A stretch of 64,000 nucleotides of DNA from positions 204,820,501 through 204,884,500 of the forward strand of contig CM057458.1 of assembly GCA_016271365.2 (NCBI GenBank). The letters are read 5' to 3'. Shown here in pieces: positions 11,331 to 22,503 of this stretch. Source of the DNA: Neoceratodus forsteri (lineage: Eukaryota > Chordata > Ceratodontiformes > Ceratodontidae). The notes under the pieces are model-generated. The model ran no database searches, was not told the DNA's origin, and saw nothing but the letters and a program-made list of their open reading frames with translations. The position numbers and the translations under genes were made by a program. Position 1 is the stretch's first letter. Every line of letters starts with the position of its first letter.

Positions 11331-11560
11331 TCCCCTACTCTTGCAAAATGTGCCTTGGTTTCTTTAACTTCCACCTGGACATCACCAAAGATTGGTAAAA
11401 AAGGCCTTGGTTTAACGTCTCATCCAAAGGACAGCACCCACCTAATATTGCACTCAGGTGCCAGCATTTTAGGTCTGAACCCAATCCTGGTGTGGGACTA
11501 CAATCCACAACCTTCTGGCCCAGAGGCAAATGTGCTACCAACTGAGCCATTCTGGTACGA
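11331..11560 (-). repeat. SINE with Deu-like domain and tRNA-like head, third segment
   Basis: On the minus strand this runs from a tRNA-like head (A-box-like TGGCTCAGTTGG at 11538-11549; weak B-box near 11494-11506) through GGATGAGACGTTAAACC (11409-11425) to AGAGTAGGGG. It supplies the head missing from the segment at 4531-4782, so both may be parts of one original SINE. A functional tRNA is ruled out by the degenerate B box and the SINE body that follows. Confidence 0.6.
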
Positions 11561-11574
11561 GCCAAGAAGGACTT

Positions 11575-12180
11575 AGTAAGACTGAAAAGGTGGTCTGGAA
11601 GCTGGCAATTAATGTTTAATGCTAAAAAGGGATAATAATGTATATTGGCCAAAAGAACCCTAGGGATGAATACAGTTTTGGGGGGTGAAGATCACAGTAT
11701 CGGAGTAGGAGTAAGACCTGCGTATAGCCCTTAAAAGCAACCTGAAATGATCAACACAGTGCAAAAATGTGGTGGGAAAGGTGAACAAGATGCTGGGTTG
11801 CATATCTTGGAGTTTCTCCATCAGGAAGAAAGAGGTCATTCTGCCCCTGCACACACCCATGGTGCATCCACATCTGAGTTCTGTGTGCAGTCCTGCAGCA
11901 CCTACCTTAAGAAAGACATAAATCAGATGGTGGCAGTATAGAGGAGGGCTACCAAGAAGATTTAAGGGCACAAAACATCGAGTATTAACAGAGGCTGGTA
12001 AACCTGAACATGTAATCACTGAAGGAGTGAAGAGAGAGATGGGACATGATTAAGACGTTCAAGTATCTTAAGGCATTAATAAGGTCAACATAGGGGATCT
12101 TTTCTGCAAAAATGAAAACAGAAACACCAGAGGGCACAACTAACCAACAAATAAATAAATATCCAGTAAATAAACCGGAT
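11575..12180 (+). pseudogene. strongly decayed CR1-like reverse transcriptase C-terminal fragment
   Basis: Translated across frames, the stretch follows the C-terminal third of CR1 ORF2. A VNKMLGC block lies near 11785, an IRKKEVILPLHTPMVHPHL-like block at 11825-11885 (usual SRxxEVILPLYxxLVRPHLEY), a three-cysteine area at about 11890, and a TRGHN-like end near 12140. Many stops are present and the 3' UTR signature seen in other CR1 copies here is missing. It is an older or different subfamily from the copies at 12.7 kb and 50 kb. Confidence 0.5.
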
Positions 12181-12653
12181 AATAGGAAAGCATGTTTTGT
12201 GTGCAAATGAGTGAACCAATGCCAAATCTACATTCACTGAAAGAGACATAATTCAGCCTTTCACCATTGGTTTAGGGCTGTTGAAGTTTTGGGGCACTAA
12301 ACACTTTTACATATTGAGAAAAAAAACTCTAGCCCTTTCTAGGTGCACAGGGCAGACCCAAGATCACCCCTTCCCCACCCAAGTCACTTTCCACATCCTT
12401 CCACTGCCCCCCATTCCCAGGCACCAGCAGTTTTTATGTTTGCTTGCACATGTGCATGAAGCAAGCATATTATTTCAATATTGGGTTTCAAAGATATGTC
12501 ACTGTCAGGTCAAATGCAGCTCAGGCTGCAGGGGGCTCGACAGTGACAGGCCAATGATCAGTGAGATTGATCATAGCAGGGTTCTCTGCTTGCGAGATAG
12601 AAACATCATACAGTTGAAAGGAGTTAGACACTCATATTACAGATTGGCTTGAA
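12181..12653. other. no recognisable feature
   Basis: Mixed-composition DNA with one 123-codon frame (12281-12652) that shows no motif and runs into the CR1 end. I see no gene or repeat signature. Confidence 0.4.
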
Positions 12654-14034
12654 ACATAGAAACATAGACCTTGACGGCAGATAAGGACCACTTGACCCAC
12701 CTAGTCTGCCCATTTTCCTACCTACAGGATAGGCCGCAGATCCTAGTTAACCACCAACCTATTTCTTCCTACCCCCCACAAGAATTGCCTTATGTCTGTC
12801 CCATGCATTTTTGAATTCTCCCACAGTTTTAGATCCCACAACCTCCTCAGGAAGGCTGTTCCATGAATCCACTACCATCTCTCTGAAAAAATACTTCCTC
12901 ACATTGCCCAGAAACCACCCTCCCTCTATCTTTAAATTGTGTCCCCTTCTTCTTGCACTTCTCTTTTTCTGATAGATGCTACTCTCTTGGACTTTGTTGC
13001 TTCCACTGAGGTACTTAAAAGCTTCTATCATGTTCCCTCTCTCCCTTCTTTCCTCAAGGGTATACATATTAAGCTCCTTTAGTCTCTCCTCATATGGCTT
13101 CTCTTGCAGACCCTGTACCATTTTAGTTGCCCTCCTCTGGACTGCCTCTATCCTGTCTATGTCCTTGTGGAGATGAGGTCTCCAGAATTGGACGAGCACT
13201 CAGATGAGGTCTCACCAACTGTCTGTACAGAGGGATAACAACTTCCTGTTTTCTGCTGGTGATGCCTCTCCCTATGCATCCCAGTATACCCCCAGCCCTC
13301 CCTACTGCCTTCTCACATTGCTTACTAACCTTAAGGTCATCTGATATGATTACCCTCAGGTCCCTTTCCTTTTTTGTTGTTGTTACTACCTCCACCCCAT
13401 TGTGTAATCTTCCCCTGGGTTCTTGTTTCCCAGGTGCATTATTTTGCACTTCCTTGCATTGAATCCTAGCTGCCATACTTCTGACCATTCCTCCAACTTT
13501 GCCAAGTCCCTTCTCATCCTTTCCACACCTCCTTGTGTATCAACCCTGTTGCAGATCTTTGTGTCTTCTGCAAAGAGGCATACTTTTCCTTCCAGTCCCT
13601 CTGCAATGTCACTGATGAAGACATTAAAAAAGACTGGACCCAGTACTGAACCCTGCGGTACCCCGCTAGTAACCCCTTTTTCTTCAGAGTAGACTCCATT
13701 TACAATTACCTTCTGTGTCCTGTTGTCCAGCCAATGTTTTACCCAGGCTACCACCCTGGAACCCACTCCCAGGCTGGTTAATTTGACTATTAATCTTTTG
13801 TGTGGGACTGTGTCAAATGCCTTGCTAATGTCTAGGTAGGCCATGTCCACAGCCCCTCCCTGGTCTACTACTTTGGTCACCCAGTCAAAGAAATCTATTA
13901 GATTCATCTGACATGACCTTCCCGCTGTGAACCCATGCTGCCTTGGGTCCTCTGCCCCACTGGCCTCTAGGTGCTCAACTATTCTTTCCTTCAGAAGTGA
14001 CTCCATCACTTTCCCTACCGGGGTTTGATCCTTT
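12654..14034 (-). mobile_element. 5'-truncated CR1 LINE
   Basis: The minus-strand element keeps the ORF2 palm and C-terminus (see next entry) and a short 3' UTR. The 3' UTR reads, in plus sense, AACATAGAAACATAGACC followed by GGCAGATAAGGACC and a CTAGTCTGCCCAT word. The same 3' end appears at 27.1, 30.7, 41.8, 50.1 and 61.8 kb. CR1 elements typically lack poly(A), end in short tandem repeats such as (CATAGAAA)n, and are 5' truncated by incomplete reverse transcription. No clear target duplication is seen. Confidence 0.85.
12759..14009 (-). pseudogene. CR1 ORF2 reverse transcriptase, palm to C-terminus
   Basis: From 14009 leftward come MMESLLKERI, QHGFTAGRSC, DISKAFDTVPHKRL, WLDNRTQKVIVNG, SGVPQGSVLGPVFFN, the catalytic box as FAEDTKICN (usual FADDTK) and WQLGFNARKCKIMHLG. 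After a frame change near 13400 follow EKAVGRAGGILGCIGRGITS, IDRIEAVQRRATKMVQGL, YEERLKELNMYTLEERRERG and WNSLPEEVVGSKTVGEFKNA. This matches the known order of CR1-clade reverse transcriptases, for example chicken CR1 pol. The N-terminal endonuclease is absent because of 5' truncation. The Asp-to-Glu change in the catalytic pair and the frameshifts indicate a dead copy. Confidence 0.85.
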
Positions 14035-14399
14035 CATCTGCATCAAACTGCCCAGCAAGAAGCTGAGCAGTGTCTTTGCGCACTGTTGACTGTAGTCAGA
14101 AGACAGTTGGTAAATGTGCTGCTGTCCCCTATAATAAACAATTTATTCATAATACTGATGTCAGTCCTTCCCTGCCCAAGGAGCCGGTGATAGCCCCATA
14201 GATATTCACTGTACACAGAAGGTGGCTGTTTAATATGCTGCTGTGATCCAAGCCCTTTGATGGCCAAACAACTCTCTGGTACATGTGCTCCACAAACAAC
14301 TCCCCCCAACCCACAGTTCTTAGAAATGAGGTGGTACAACTTATTTGGAATAGTGATGATAGTTCTTCCCTGCCCAAAGTGTCAGTGATTACCACCATA
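14035..14399. other. no recognisable feature
   Basis: Frames of 98-114 codons exist on the minus strand. They have no motif and overlap each other, which suggests chance. Words such as GTGCTGTC and TAATAAAC recur but I cannot assign a repeat family. Confidence 0.3.
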
Positions 14400-14745
14400 G
14401 TATGTTGACTGTACCACTTCCTGATCCTTCCCCATGCCCTGTCTGCAGAAAAAATACCATCCCACTGCCAAGTATCTTGCCCACCTCCCAATCCTTTCCT
14501 GGTGCCCCATCGGTAAAAAAATCACCCTCCCACTGGCAAGTATCCCACCCACCTTCTAAACCTTTCCCATTCCCCATCCATTAAAATAAAAAACCTCCCA
14601 CTGCCAAGTATTCTGCCAGCCTACCAATCCTTCCCCAGGTACCCCACCAAGTATCCTGCCAACCTCCCAGTCCTTCCCCAGGTACCCCACCAAGTATCCT
14701 GCCAACCTACCAATCTTTCTCTATACCACATCCATAGAAAATAGG
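14400..14745. repeat. imperfect tandem repeat, C-rich
   Basis: Units containing CCCACTGCCAAGTAT, CCCACCTCCCAATCCTT and CCCCATCCATAAAA-like words recur about every 65-70 bases. They collapse to 45-48-base units at 14635-14730 around CCCCACCAAGTATCCTGCC. A related single unit occurs at 27195-27260. The repeat is non-coding. Confidence 0.6.
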
Positions 14746-15280
14746 AAGGCAGGTGGAGCAGCTGAAGGTGGCACTAAGTCAAAAGAGGGATGAATTGGGT
14801 GGCAGAATAGGCACATTTAATGTCCCTGCTTTATGCTTTTCGGCATGCTTTTTCTCAGTGAGTGCATGCTATCAAAAGAGAAGTGTTGAGCTAAAAGGGC
14901 TTGTAAACACAATTTTATTGCACAAACTGATCTGCATTGTTTAAGTTTTTCTTTGACAGGGCCAGAACAGGGATTGAGAAAATCGTGGTTCTGAGTAGTT
15001 GATGGTGGGATTATGCATCAAGAGGGATCAATCAGGAGGAAAGAGAGGGACATGTAAACCTCCTAAAATTGTTTGTGTTTTTTCTGCTGCATGGACGAAG
15101 TCCACAGCTGTTTTATAGTTGCTCAGAAAACGAGCATTCGTGGCAATGCTTCCATTTTGGAGTTTCGGACTGATCCTTCTGAAACCCCAAAAACTAGAAG
15201 CTGTTTGCCATGGCCACTCAGACAATGTAGGCACAGCGGCACTATTTCTTGTGCTGTCCACCACTTTTGCATTCTAAAAC

Positions 15281-15435
15281 AGAACTGCACATGCATGCGC
15301 ATCGTGCATGCACAGTTCCATCAGGGTCACCATCTTGTGAATGGCATTTTGCCATTCAACAGAACTAAGCATGCAAGAATGCTGCGCGTGCGTAGTTCCA
15401 TTAGTACCACCATCTTTGTAATGGCATTTGGTGCC
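15281..15435. repeat. tandem duplication of a hairpin-forming unit
   Basis: A near-palindrome (GAACTGCACATGCATGCGCA ... TGCATGCACAGTTC) at 15281-15318 is followed about 80 bases later by a diverged copy at 15361-15398. Both are followed by CCAT(C/T)AG and CACCATCTTTGTAATGGCAT-like DNA. The two units form a direct repeat, each with its own inverted repeat. This suggests a small MITE duplicated in place. Confidence 0.55.
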
Positions 15436-15619
15436 GCACATTTCGTGGTGCAGTTGCAAGCTCACTGCAGCTGCATTTAGCTCTGGACAGAGTTTGTTGT
15501 TTTACAGGGCCAAGTCAGAGAATGAGAGAACTGGGGGTGGGAGCAGCTGAAGCTGGGACTAAGCCAAATAAGGGACCATTCAGATACAATCAGGAATCTG
15601 GGATACCTGTATACAATTT

Positions 15620-16279
15620 TGTTAAGGTGTCTAGCCATAATCAGGTTCTTTGTGATAATTAGAGATGCAAATGAGTCACAGACAAGTTGCATATCAGTAA
15701 TAAAGCTTGTTTATTACACCAAAATGGAATTTACAGCTACCCCCAAGCAGTTATTAATAGAAGACACTGGGAGCCAAACCTAGCTTTCCCCAATACCCTA
15801 AGCAGTGAAGAAGGTCTCCAAAGAGAATACACAATACATTACATTATATATTGTGATAATCACTATGGTAACCATTAGTAAGAAACATTATTAGATACAT
15901 GCGGTAAGCCCTATTGGCCAAAGGTGAGGTGGTTCCACAGCATTATCTAGTCAGCTATACCTTTGGACAATGAGAGTATACATGGTGCATGGAAAATACA
16001 GGATGTGGTGTGCTTATACATAAATCCAAATGATGGCAGTGCAGATACGTAATTTCAGATGATGACAAAGTCATAAGTGTCTTGGCTTACTATGTGCAGT
16101 TTCCTTGCATAGAGAAAGTAAAGTGAATTACAATTATTATGTATCATGACACTTACTCTTGTATGGTAAGTATCTATGCCCTGTATGTTAGTAGATCATA
16201 TGCATAGTATGTGTAACATAGAGGTTTGTCTAACGTGTGCAGTGGGATGCCAGTTAGGTTGGTGGGAACTCGCATAACA
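15620..16279 (-). repeat. 3' long terminal repeat of the endogenous retrovirus
   Basis: On the minus strand it begins TGTTATGCGAG and ends CTTAACA, the usual TG...CA form. It aligns along its length with 24853-25494. An AATAAA polyadenylation signal (plus-sense TTTATT at 15710-15715) lies near the expected R/U5 side. Relative to the other LTR it lacks about 21 bases near 15948 and has about 27 extra near 16147-16175. Confidence 0.85.
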
Positions 16280-16302
16280 TCCCCCACCCCACCCCCCCCC
16301 GT
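16280..16302 (-). other. retroviral polypurine tract
   Basis: Directly inside the 3' LTR, the minus strand reads an unbroken run of G with a single T and ending GGGGGA (plus-sense C-rich 16280-16302). A purine tract at this spot primes plus-strand DNA synthesis in retroviruses, which supports both the LTR edge and the orientation. Confidence 0.75.
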
Positions 16303-16412
16303 TTCCTTACTGAAAAGGCAATAACACTATGGGAAAGTGGTGAGAACAAACTGTCATTTACAGACCCGATGCATGTGCCTTGTAAAGGAATTCCAGCTGT
16401 TCTCGGTGTTGT

Positions 16413-18660
16413 TTAAGAGTACGCCTTAAGCAACAAAGTGTTAGTATCAAAAAGATTATCAAAAATGCTTGTATAATAACAAAAACTTTTAAAAGCCATT
16501 TCTAACCCAGTATTAGAAAGTGTATTATTCAAATCACCATCATTGATAAGAGTGCTAAGGACATTACCAGCTGCGGTGATATTGTTACTGATGTGGATGA
16601 AATGTGTATATTTCCTCTCTAACAAGGACTTAAGAGTTAAGGTTAAAGGGTTTATGTGAACATTGAAGTTAGACAAATACTGAGATAGACTAAGCAAATA
16701 TTCAGGAACACCATCAACAACATCTGGTTCCGCAAAGGGAACAGGAGTAATCACTGTGTGTCCAATAACAGTGGTTTGATGAGGAACAAAACAATAGTTA
16801 GGATGTGGTATATTGCAAACCTTTTCACCATACTGTAGGAGAAAGTTTTATGGCTAGTTACAATGCAGTAGTGTCCAACAGAGTTATAAGTCATTGTAAC
16901 AGTTGGCAAACTCCATTTTTTTAGCTGTACTGGGTAGGTGAAAGATTGATTCGATAGTCTAGTAGTCAGCCGGTGAACCTCTTCAGTGTAAGCCTTGTAG
17001 AGATGTCCAGTGTTCTTCAGTGGTGGTGCTAATCATGCTCCAGGGGTATCTGTGTCATTTGCAGTATTGTCCTGGTCCAGTGCGAGGAACCAATCATTGC
17101 TGTCAGGTGAGTAGCCACAGACTGGTTTGGTGATGTTGAAAACATCACAATGACACAAATAATGATATTCTTTGCGTGCACAGCAGTCTGTATGAGGTGA
17201 AACCTATGCATCCAGGGTTGGATGAAAGGCAAGAAGAGTTGGCAAATCAATGCGTGCTCTGTAGATATCCTCAACAAGGTGCCCAATGGAGTGAACTGTA
17301 GCCAGTTTATCAAATAAAGCTGTTGTTGGATCAAAGTGTGGTAATGAGACAGTAAAGGTCACAAACATAGTGTCTAGAATAGTGCATTGTTTAGCAGTGT
17401 AACAAGATCGTTTATTTGGATGCCTGGTAATGTATCCTAAGTTTCTAGCAGTAGATATGAGTATGGAAATAGACTGAGACATACACTTTGCAATACAGGA
17501 TGTAGATTTACAATGTGGGCAATACCATTTTGCAATTCTTCTATCATGAATGATATCTGGAATACGTCCAGTTTCCAGATCACAGAAGAGATTATTGAGG
17601 GTGTTTATGACAGAAGAGCCATAAGCAGAGCACAGGAGTTCCTTGGCAATATATTGCTTTTCTGCCTCCTTATTATTCTGAAAAATAAACTGATTTAATT
17701 TATGTTTGGTAGCATTAAAACCTTTAGCAATGTCTTTCATGTTGTAAACTATAAAACATTTTTCCTGACTAAGTCCCTCCACACCATGTAACAATGGGGG
17801 TAAAATATCATTTTTCATGGCCTTGTGCTATTTTAATGTGTGATTTTTTTAAGGCAGCAATGTCTGCCCTGTTCCAGATGGACATGTCAGAGCCAAAGAG
17901 TCTATATCTGGTGCCTGTTATACCAGTGACATCAGCTGTGTCACTCTTCTTCTTAGAAGAATGGGATTTCTTATTTGGAGAATTCAATCTGGATCTAAAT
18001 AAACCTAGATGTTCTACAGTGTTTATGCCAGCTACTGGGTCTTTTGTACTTGTTTGGTATGCTGCCAGACTATCTAACAACATAGTACTGAAACACTTTG
18101 ATGTGTTAGTGGTGAAACACATATCAAATTCTGCCATGTTCCAATGTGAGATTGAAAATAACAGGGACATGCATATATTGCAAATTGTTAATAAGAGTAC
18201 CTGGGACTGAATTTGTAGTGAGGCCACTAAGTGGACCAGGGTCCTGTGGGGGACATTCAGTGAGTTCTGCTTCAGTTGGAGGTACAACAGACAAAAACAT
18301 AGCAGCAGTGGCCATATAATTGTGTGTATAGAATTCTTTTGCAGAATCTTTGGGGAACCTCTCGAAAAAGGCTGGGTCAGTTAGAGCAGTAAGAGTATAT
18401 AAACCTGAATGTCGATGAGTAGCTTGGTGAATGGATAAAGTACCATTTGGGGCAATTTTGGTATTGGGCCAACCATGGAAAGTTCCTTTGGACAGGCGGG
18501 CCACAGGTAAAGTTTGTACAAACAAATCTGTTTGCCATTCAATTTGTAGGGTAGATTTATCAGGGGCCATAGCTGGGTTAGCATGTAACCATTTCTCAGT
18601 AAGTGTCTTGTTTTGGAGAAGTCTAACTTGATAGAACACTGGACTGAGATTGTTGACAAT
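16413..18660 (-). pseudogene. env: env-like region of the endogenous retrovirus
   Basis: The region lies between integrase and the polypurine tract, where env is expected. Open pieces at 18124-18660, 17808-18287, 17204-17818, 17029-17334 and 16413-16754 together span about 740 codons in several frames. They have many potential N-glycosylation sites (NGT, NLT, NNT, NAT). One piece (17204-17818) has clustered cysteines in WYCPHCKSTSCIAKC. In the first piece, a block with NGTLSI (about residues 65-70) and HSGLYT (about 77-82) looks like the E-F strands of an Ig-like domain, without the usual cysteine. I saw no obvious furin site, fusion peptide or membrane anchor. The name therefore rests on position and glycosylation sites. 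Several frameshifts inactivate it. Confidence 0.5.
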
Positions 18661-18663
18661 GGG

Positions 18664-19640
18664 TTAGGGTCCTTCCCTCTTATTGGAGAAGCAGTATATA
18701 GGGTGAACAAATCTGAGAATCATTACCTGATCTCCGACTTGCCAATCCACTTCTTGTGCATTTTTGTCAAACCGGATTTTGGATTGTTGTTGGGCCTTAC
18801 CCATGCAATGTGCAGTGTACAGATGGGTCTTTACATTGTCATCTTTGAGATTGGCCACATACTTGTCTACAGACACTCTGTCTGCAGTGGGGGTGTTCAG
18901 GTCAAACAACAGATGTTCAGGCAATCTCATGGTTCTACCAGTCATTACCTTGAAGGGTGTCAGTTGGATGGTGGTTGAAGGAGTACCCCAATTGCCATAA
19001 GGAGTAAAGGCAACAGGCAATCTCAATCCTTGGGATTATCCTTAATGAATCTGAAAAGCATTTACTTAATCCATCTGTTGGCTCTTTCTACTTGACCTGA
19101 AGATTGAGGGTGGTAGGGGTATGTAGAACTTCTGGTGTCCCCTAGAAGTTCAAGTGCTTCTTTCATCAACTCACCTGTAAAACTGGTTCATTTGTCAGAG
19201 TCTACCTTCAGGGGGTAGGCCCCATCTAGAGAAAATCTGTTCCACCAGGGTTTTCAGTCACTTTTATGGTACAAGTCTTAGTGTGAAAAGCTTCAACCCA
19301 CTTAGAGAAGAGGTCAGTAACCACAAGTGCATACTTGTTTCTGCTGGTATTGGTCAAAGAACCAATAAAATCAATTTGTAAGGCATGCCAAGGGTTAGAA
19401 TGTTTCTGTGGTAGTAACTTGGCATTACATTTGGTTGGTATTGTGTTATTTTCTGCACAAATCAGACAGTTGTTGATATAGTGCCTGATATATTTGGTGA
19501 TGCCAGGCCACCAACCAACAGTTTTGAATCTCTGGAGTGTATTTTCTACTCCTTGGTGTCCATCAGTGGGGGTGTCATGAACATTGTGGAGAAATCTGGA
19601 TCTTAATGCTTGAGGGACCACCTACAGTTTGTAGGACAAG
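18664..19640 (-). pseudogene. pol: retroviral integrase (broken)
   Basis: The N-terminal piece (19226-19621) has the HHCC zinc-binding spacing, with H in LHNVHD and DGHQGVENTL and the cysteine pair in CLICAEN. It then enters the catalytic core at LQIDFIGSL (first Asp) and VVTDLFSKWVEA. After a frame change the core continues through a DSDK-type block near 19195 and a PQSSGQVERAN-type block (catalytic Glu) near 19100. The C-terminal piece (18664-19026) contains TPYGNWGTPSTTIQLTPFKV and MTGRTMRLPEHL, typical of class I integrases before the env junction. Integrase joins viral DNA to host DNA. Frame changes near 19230 and 19040 break it. Confidence 0.8.
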
Positions 19641-19679
19641 TCCTCTGGTTGTTACCAGATCAGTTTGCCATGTTGTGAC

Positions 19680-20440
19680 AAATGCAAACTACTTATACTG
19701 TATGTCTCTTGTATAGACTGTGGGTAGGTAGGTCTTGTTTAGTTTCTTTGTCAAGGAGCCAGGACACATCTTTTAGTTGGGGATCTGCATGTTGTGTCAT
19801 GGACAAGTCCAATGGCTCAAATGGTTCTTGCTTTCTTTTTGGCAGCTGCTACTTGGACAGCTGCTAGAGCGTTGGGGTGATCTATCATCCACATGTCCCC
19901 CTCGAGCACCCTCTTTTGGAAGAGTATATGCTCAGTCATTGAAGGAATAGTAGGGGTCTGTTTTAGAATGAGCTTTAACCTTGTGGATAAAGAGCTTGTG
20001 TTTAAAGTGTTAGGTCAGTCCATGACTATAAATCACAAGGGCTTTACATTTCATTGGGGGTTACATCAGAAGATGCAAAGGAGTTCTTCTGCTAGAATAT
20101 GAAGAATTCAGTAAGGGAGCAACAGACCCAGTGGGAAAGCCACAAAAATGATGGTATCCTTGGTGCCAAGTCATATGAACTCAAGGGTGCAGGCCACAGC
20201 AACCAGTTCTGCATACTGTGATGATGTAACACTGCAATGCTTGGAAATTCCAACAGTGTTGCCATTGGGATACATGATGAGCACCCCAATTCCAGCTACC
20301 TGTTCTCCTTGGAAATATGAGGCTGAGCCATCTGTAAAGACATGACACAGGGAAGTACCTGCAATGAGCTTTGGAGTAACGGGGAGAAATGGGCCTAGAA
20401 CAGGCAAGTCAGGGGTTGTAGTGCACAATCATGTGGCTCT
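19680..20440 (-). pseudogene. pol: retroviral RNase H domain (broken)
   Basis: The best piece is 20171-20428, with CHVFTDGSASYF (catalytic Asp in TDGS), a GIGVLIMYPNG strand and SQYAELVAVACTLEF (catalytic Glu in AEL). This is the classic RNase H fold order and it removes RNA from the RNA/DNA hybrid. The continuation toward integrase (19680-20110) is in broken frames. A full-length domain with a C helix cannot be confirmed. Confidence 0.75.
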
Positions 20441-21600
20441 CCTTGGTAAGGGAGACCAAGGGCCAGAATGGAAGGCATTTTGGCATTGTGAATATGGATG
20501 TCCTGGTCCTGAAGAAGAGACCAGTGAGTCAGTCTGATGTTAGATACTGATCCATCCTTCACTCTGTCTGATAGCAAGAAGGTCGTGGGGGTGAGGTTTG
20601 TGTTTATAATGATAGGTGAGTACCCAGTGATAAACAAGAAATGTCTGACAGCCCAGTAGGTAAACAGAAGGTTCCTTTCACAAAGGCTGTATTTCTGTTC
20701 TACTGGTGACAACATTTGGGATACATACGCAATAGGTCTCAAAGTACCATTAACTTCTGAGCAAGCACAGAAGACATAGCAATGTCTGAGGTAGCTGATT
20801 CCAGATGGAAGGGCAATGCAGGATTTGGGTTCACTAAGGCTGGAGCAGAGGCCAAGGCCTGCTTTAGTGACATCACAGTCTGAGTGTGTATGGGACCCTA
20901 AGTCCAAGGGATATGCTTTTCAGAAGCTCATACAAAGGGGCGGTCTTCTGGGCAAAGTCACAAATGAAGTCCCTGGAGTAGCTGACCATTCCCAGGAAAC
21001 ATCAGAGTGTTGCCACACTGGTGGGTAATGGTTAATCTTGTAGGTCTTGGATCTTCTTCCAGACAGGGCTTCTGATTTTTTCTTTTATGCATAAGCCAAG
21101 GAAAATGACTTCTGTCTGGCAGAGTTGTGCCTTTGCAGGGTTCCATTTGAGGCCTGCCCTCTGTAGGACGGTTAGTAGTTCATTCAAAAGGTAAAAGTGT
21201 TGTTCATTGGTGGCAGTTGCCAAGAATAGGTCATCCACATACTGCAGAATATACTGTGGGGCAGAGAAGCCCTTCAGGGAATCTATCATATGTAGATGGA
21301 AGAGGTAGGGGCTGTTGTGGAACCCCTGGGGCAAACAGGTCCATGTGTACTCTCAACCTTCATAGGGGAAGGCAAATTTGTACTGGCTTTTTAGGATCAG
21401 TGGCAGTGACCAGAAACCATTGGAGATGTCAAGAGTGCTGAACCACTTATGGTTAGGGGTCAGCAATTTGAGCACATCAGGTGCTGAAGTTTCTTTGGGT
21501 GAGCAGCTAAGAGTGACTTGGTTAAGTCTCCTATAGTTAATGGTGAGTCTTCAAGATCCTGTGGGTTTCTTCACAGGCCAAATAGGTGAACTGGCAGTTG
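20395..21600 (-). pseudogene. pol: retroviral reverse transcriptase (broken)
   Basis: The palm core is in 21032-21334: MPQGFHNSPYLFH (usual LPQGFxxSPxLF) and ILQYVDDLFLA with the YVDD catalytic pair intact. A LNELLTVLQRAGLKWNPAKA block and FLGLCI follow. The connection region in 20395-20907 has RPIAYVSQMLSPVEQKY and IRLTHWSLLQDQDI, resembling gamma/epsilon-like retroviruses. Upstream palm pieces up to about 21600 are in scattered frames (a Phe-Ala-Phe-Pro-like stretch near 21365 and an LNQVTL-like stretch near 21520). The enzyme copies viral RNA into DNA. Frame changes at about 21030, 20910 and 21335 inactivate it. Confidence 0.8.
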
Positions 21601-21751
21601 AGACATGATTTCTGACTACACCTTGCTTGAGAAGTGACTGAATGGTTTCTCTGAGTGATGGTAGGGCCACAGCAGGAAAAGGGTATTGCCTTTACCTTTC
21701 ATGTGTTGGGCTGGGATTTCGATCATGGTCTGCATTCTACCACAATCATGC

Positions 21752-22261
21752 TTATGTGTGGCGAAAGCATCCAAGTGCTTCTGCAGGATGGGGAGGAGTC
21801 TTGAAAAACTCATGATTCTGGAATAGAGCAATGTCATATTTCTTGTCATTGTTGGTTATAGCGGCAACCATGTGCAAATCAGAATGCATGACAGTGTGAT
21901 ATTGTCCTCTGATTTGGATTAATAGGATATTAGCCAGATCCACCACACAACTGTGTTGCATAAGAAAATCAATCCCCAAGATGATGGGATGGTCACGCAA
22001 CACCATTAGCTCAAAGGTATGGTGTGTGTTCATGTTGCCTATAGTCACTGACAGCATTATTAAGTGATATGTAGACAGCTTTGCGCCATCCACACCTGAC
22101 ATATTGGTCCACCATCCGGTAGACCAAGGAGAGTTCTCCGGGTCTTCATCATGTAATACAAGCACAGCTGTGCCTGTATCTAATAGCACTGTCAATTGGC
22201 AGTCCCCGACCATGAGCTTAAGACAAGGCCTTTCATTTGTGTCCAATGCCAGCTTGTTCAC
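21752..22261 (-). pseudogene. pro: retroviral aspartic protease (Gag-Pol junction)
   Basis: A 169-codon open piece contains LTVLLDTGTAVLVL, the active-site DTG box of a retropepsin (DTGT instead of the more common DTGA), followed about 70 residues later by HPIILGIDFLMQH. The latter matches the conserved ILGRDxL flap-to-helix block with R changed to I. Retropepsins are homodimers that cleave the viral polyproteins. The piece lies between gag-like coding on the right and reverse transcriptase on the left, as expected. It is the longest undamaged domain of this provirus. Confidence 0.8.
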
Positions 22262-22503
22262 AATACAGACTTGGGCCTGAAGTTGTCAATCCATAGTGCC
22301 AGTAGTAGGGTGTGCCTGGAAGAGTGTCTGGGCCTGTACTTGTCAGGCCTCATCCCTGTGCTGGATGGCTGCCACATAGGGAGTGGTGTCAGGGTTCATG
22401 CTTGTTGCAGCTCAGTGTTCTGTAGTTCTGGAATCCCTGTGGCCTGTTGAGACCTGTTAACCTGGGCCTATTGCTGCGAGGACTCGTGCCAGGACTGCAT
22501 CTG

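Noticed and set aside
11436..11560. Second tRNA-like stretch
   Set aside because: The B box is degenerate and the stretch is continuous with the Deu-type SINE body.
14400..14745. CRISPR-like regular repeat array
   Set aside because: Repeats are imperfect, contiguous and C-rich, without unique spacers, in a eukaryotic context.
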